Assembly: GCA_963798855.1 (NCBI GenBank)
Contig: CAWCUU010000002.1
Location: forward strand, 1,868,436 to 1,932,435
Origin: CAWCUU01 sp963798855
GTDB taxonomy: Bacteria > Gemmatimonadota > Gemmatimonadetes > Longimicrobiales > RSA9
Direction: 5' to 3'
DNA length: 64,000 bases
This document shows positions 60,623-64,000 of this stretch, one piece after another; within the stretch, counting starts at the first letter, position 1; the number at the start of each line of letters is the position of its first letter. Under the pieces are notes generated by a model that was given only the letters and a program-made list of their open reading frames with translations, made no database searches and was not told the DNA's origin. A program made the position numbers and the translations under genes.

Positions 60623-63600
60623 GGGATACTCTGGAGCGCTGGATACGCGACGCGGATGTATTGAGGCACCTGGAGCACTTCAGTATTCCGGAGGTTCCGC
60701 GCAACGTGAGGGCGCTCACGGAGCGGTGGGACGACCTGTACTTGGCATTGGCGGCCCAGCTCTTCAGGCAACTCAGAACTGGTGCTGATTCTGATGAATG
60801 GGCGAGCGTCGCAAATGCCTTGGGGCAGTTCGCTCCGAGGAGTGGGAATCGATACGCGACTCGTCCGGCATTTCCAGGAGTGAAGCGGCTCTCTTCTCGG
60901 CGGCTGCCTTCTACTTCGGGGGCTATCCGGCTTCCGCGTACCTCGCTATGACGAGCGGGCCAAGTGCCGGTGCCAATGAGGGGGGCCCGTGTTACGAATT
61001 GCTGGCGCGTCCGGTGCAACTCACCTCGGACCAGCAACACGGCTGCTCGAAATCCTCAGGTTCGGCAACCTGGCTGCGGTGGAAGAGGCTGTGGTGGAAG
61101 CACGGCGGCGGGCCAATCGTAGCTTGGCAGCCGGTCCAGAGGCCTGGATTCCTGATCGATTGTATTCGGAACTGATGGCGCGTTTCGCTAATACAAACCT
61201 GCGGGCCGTACTGCCAAATGGAGAATCGGAGGTTTGGCAGCCTTTCTCATTCCTTCCTCAGCCGTACCCCCCCAGTGTGGGAAGTACTTCCCGTCGCAGA
61301 TCCAGGCCATTCAAGCCGAGTTTTTATTACATCGACAAAAGCTCATCGCTCCGAATCCGACGGGAGCAGGTAAAACGACACTCTCGGAAACCCTCCTCTA
61401 TTGGCACTCTCAACTGGACCCTACGGGTGTCGGCATTTGCTGTCCCTTACCGCGCCTCGGCCTCAGAGCTAAGCCGCTCAATGGTGAGCCGACTCAACCG
61501 GATGGGTATTCCCGGCACGAGCAGTTTACGGCGGCACCGTTCAGCAGCCAGATCAGATCAGCGATCTCGAAGAGCTAAGGGTGATCGTGGCGACACCGAA
61601 GCTTTCTGACCGGTCTCTTGGGCGCGAGTGGCGATTTCTCGCGAAGGGTTCCCTTGTCATTTGCGACGAAGGGCATCTTCTCGACAGCAGGGCCGAGGAG
61701 TGTCCCTTTGAACTGCTATTGGCCAGATTCAAGTCGCGTCTCCTCTGGCTAGCCGAGGTTCGAGTTTTCATTTCTGCCATCGTCCCGAATGTGGAGGAAA
61801 TCGCGTGGCTCGGCGGGTCAAGCCCGGTCAGTAGTCCGGAGTCAATATCGCCCGGCGCTTCAACGAGTTTGCTTCTTGCGTGCTGAAGGCAAGGGGGTGA
61901 ACACGGCCGTCGCATTGGTAATGCACCCTACTCAGCAGGAGAGGCTGGATATTCTATTTCGCGATTCCTTCGGAACGCAGACTTCGGTACCTGAATCCCG
62001 GCTCAGGTAGGTGGAAGACGTATCCTTTTCAAAGCGTAAAGCACAGGCTGTAGCCGCCGCGCGGAAAGCATTCCCGATGGGGAGTGCAGTCGTGTTCTGC
62101 GCCAATAAACGCGGATCCCAGGGAGCGATTGGGATTGCGGAGGAACTTCTGGAGCAATTGCACATCCTCTTTCGCTGCCAGTTCCCTTGCCAGCAGCCGA
62201 CCCAACTGCCGTTCATCGGACCGGGGATATCTCCGACGAGAATACGGCGAATATTGGGTGGGACTCGCATGTAGAATCAGGGGGGTCCTGCACCACGGAG
62301 ACATTCCCAGAGACGCGGGAAGAATTAGAGGACAACTGAAAAGCATCTGCGCTGGGCGGTGTGCACAAGCACCCTCGCGGAAGGAGTCAACTTTCCCATT
62401 CGCACCTTGGTCCTGTATTCAAAAGCCGGCAGACTGCCACAGGCCCCCCAGAAGAGCTGCTCACGCGTGACATCAAGAACCTGGTGGGCAGGGCTGGAAG
62501 GGCCGGGGCTTCCACTAAAGGCTTGGTAATATGCGCGAACGAGAACCAATGGCCGATGGTGGCGCGGATGGCCCGAAATGCCAAGGTGAGACAGTCCGCG
62601 GCGCACTCCGTCTTCTGATCGGTCGTCTCCGGGTCGAACTCGCGCGGCAGGAAGTGACCTTGACCAATGACGTAATGGAAGGCGCAAATGCCCTCTATCA
62701 GCTGAAACAAGGGCGTCATGCCACACTCGTGAGCTTGATAACTGAAGAGATCGGCCTGAAGCCTTCGAGCAGATTGCTGCTCAGGTGGCGGACGACACTT
62801 TCGCTTCCCGCAATCTCACACCGGAAAGTCGAATGTATTGAAGCCATTATCCGGTTGCGAGCTTCCAGAGTGTACGCTCTCCGTGCAGCGGGCCGTCTTT
62901 GGTGGATTCGTGAAACAGGCGCTCGTCCGCGCGGCATTCGGTCCGTGGAGGAGGGCCTTCTCCCGCAAAGGGAGGACTGGGGCGAGTTCACCGATCCTGT
63001 TGATGTCGGTCGGTGCAGACCCTGGTCGGGTGGGCGTGGAACCAGCGAGAAGTGCAAGACTCAGCCCGCAGGGCCTTTAGACTGGACCGCCAAGAAGAGA
63101 CGGCCCCTACCGGGGCTCGCTGACTCGACTGGTGACAGCAGGATTGGCGGGATTGCCCTATGGACTCATGGCCGAAAGCAGAGCTATCAATCGACGACGC
63201 TCTCAACATTCATAGCAGGTCGTTTCATAGCTCTCCAGACACAGGTTCAGCAGGCTGTGGCGCTACTCGAGCAATGCTCCAGGAGCGGGGTCAAGTGCTT
63301 TCTCAAGCCGTCGGGACTTCCCTGATAATCTCATTCGGGGTGCCGACGGCTCCCGCACGTATTCTGGCCGAGCGGGTTCGGCACCGACAGGCGGCTGTGC
63401 GATTGGCACGGACGAAGAGGTGCAGGCAGCCTATGAGGACGACGCGCGAACGGTTGCTGTTCTCGGCCTCACGAATGCTGGCGGCCGACCCTACCGCCTG
63501 GAGGAATCGACTCGGCGCTCTCGTCTATGAAAGGACCCTTGAGGACCTGAATGCGAGGCGGCCCACAAGGGTGACTCCCTTGAGTCTTCGCCTGAGCCGC

Positions 63601-63627
63601 GCCCGGGCAAGGGATCGTGGCCAATGA
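60619..63627 (+). CDS. hamB: HamB-like Ski2-type SF2 helicase (multiple frameshifts)
   Basis: About 1000 residues in many frame pieces. An N-terminal helical region (DTLERWIRDADVLRHLEHFS, EAALFSAAAFYFGGYPASAY) precedes motif I PNPTGAGKTTLSE (61353), motif II VICDEGHLLDS (DEGH, about 61661), motif III FISAIVPNVEEIAWLGG, motif IV AVVFCANKRG, motif V TSTLAEGVNFPIRTLVLYSK (about 62370) and motif VI NLVGRAGRAGASTKG (about 62480). These are the Ski2-like helicase motifs. The length and the gene order after a DUF1837 protein fit HamB of Hachiman, which senses damaged or foreign DNA and releases the nuclease. The last bases overlap a following ATG (ATGA). GC is well below that of the pilus genes. Confidence 0.68.
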
Positions 63628-64000
63628 CGCCGATACAAGCAACCGATTCAGCTGTGGTACGACCCGCGGCGACTCGAGCCAGTCGAGCAGGTGCTTACAC
63701 CGCCCCCCTCCGAATCGCGAACAATCGTCTGCACCACCTCGCGGAATTCATCGGGAAACTGCAGACCGGGTCTGGTGGGCCGCATGATCGCCGCATCGCG
63801 AACGGGGTGCCTTTCCAAGCGGTTCTGAAGCACTGATCGTAGATCGCCCAGCGGTCCCCTCCGACGGAGCAATGTACGGCGGTCGTGTTTCTAGAGCTGG
63901 CGGCGCGGCGCGGGGTCCGCCTAAGACCGCTGAGCGACCTCGCCTGGAACCCATCGACCTGTTCATCGGTTCTCGCCTCGACGTCCTCGCATACTTAGGC
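63624..64000 (+). other. Unassigned end of the window after hamB
   Basis: An ATG overlapping the hamB stop opens a 70-codon frame to 63836 that I do not recognise (it contains APLRIANNRLHHLAEFIG). Other frames are also open for short stretches, and frameshifts are likely here as in the genes before. The remaining bases show nothing I can name. It may be a third gene of the defence operon. Confidence 0.3.

Noticed and set aside
1..64000. tRNA or rRNA genes, transposases, integrases or phage structural genes
   Set aside because: None could be recognised on either strand.

Overview
The window looks like one end of a contig from a very GC-rich member of the Gemmatimonadota or a close FCB-group relative. 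The reasons are about 70% GC in most genes, two large duplicated FtsX/MacB-type (ADOP) permeases, a SusC/SusD pair, a DUF5916 outer-membrane protein, a SprA/Sov-like giant beta-barrel protein and a B12-dependent methionine synthase. This is inferred from gene content; there is no rRNA or tRNA in the window. Many genes carry isolated one-base shifts while the protein sequence on both sides stays conserved, and these become dense after about 56 kb. I read most of them as errors in a long-read or low-coverage assembly, not as gene decay.

Layout. 0-9 kb: ABC permease, ATPase, second ABC permease, then an NtrC-type sigma54 activator and an NtrY-like kinase. 9-11.3 kb: DUF2911 secreted protein, alpha/beta hydrolase, DUF2188 protein. 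11.3-18 kb: a methionine block, with a leader containing a clear terminator and a possible SAM-II-like aptamer, metH, a four-helix-bundle gene bracketed by inverted nonamer arrays, and a fused homocysteine methyltransferase/MTHFR. 18-23 kb: DUF6174-like lipoprotein, DUF5916 protein, a DapF homologue without its catalytic cysteines, and a VOC protein. 23-38 kb: a glycan-use locus with susC, susD (carrying an inserted PDZ-like domain), an orphan TonB-plug lipoprotein, GH144, GH3 and a lone Fn3-like lipoprotein on the minus strand, and a divergent GH43, SSS symporter and small membrane partner. 38-49 kb: lptG/lptF, SprA-like protein, M28 peptidase, ComEA-like protein. 49-53.5 kb: pilB, pilT, pilC. 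53.6-64 kb: a lower-GC defence island in which type I restriction-modification genes hsdM-hsdS-hsdR run directly into a Hachiman-like hamA-hamB pair.

The most unusual feature is a set of short repeats at gene borders and inside genes. They include (1) modular mini-hairpins separated by GCGCCC (or GGGCGC on the other strand), embedded in frame in bglX, the GH43 gene, the SprA-like gene (twice) and the ComEA-like gene; (2) nonamer arrays (GGCTAGTCA type) around the four-helix-bundle gene, after pilC and, as a relative, in frame inside metH; (3) hexamer arrays (GGGCGA/GGGCTA) between the ABC and two-component genes, with the complement encoding an M28 signal peptide; and (4) small MITE-like elements with terminal inverted repeats. 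No transposase, phage gene, CRISPR array or tRNA was seen.
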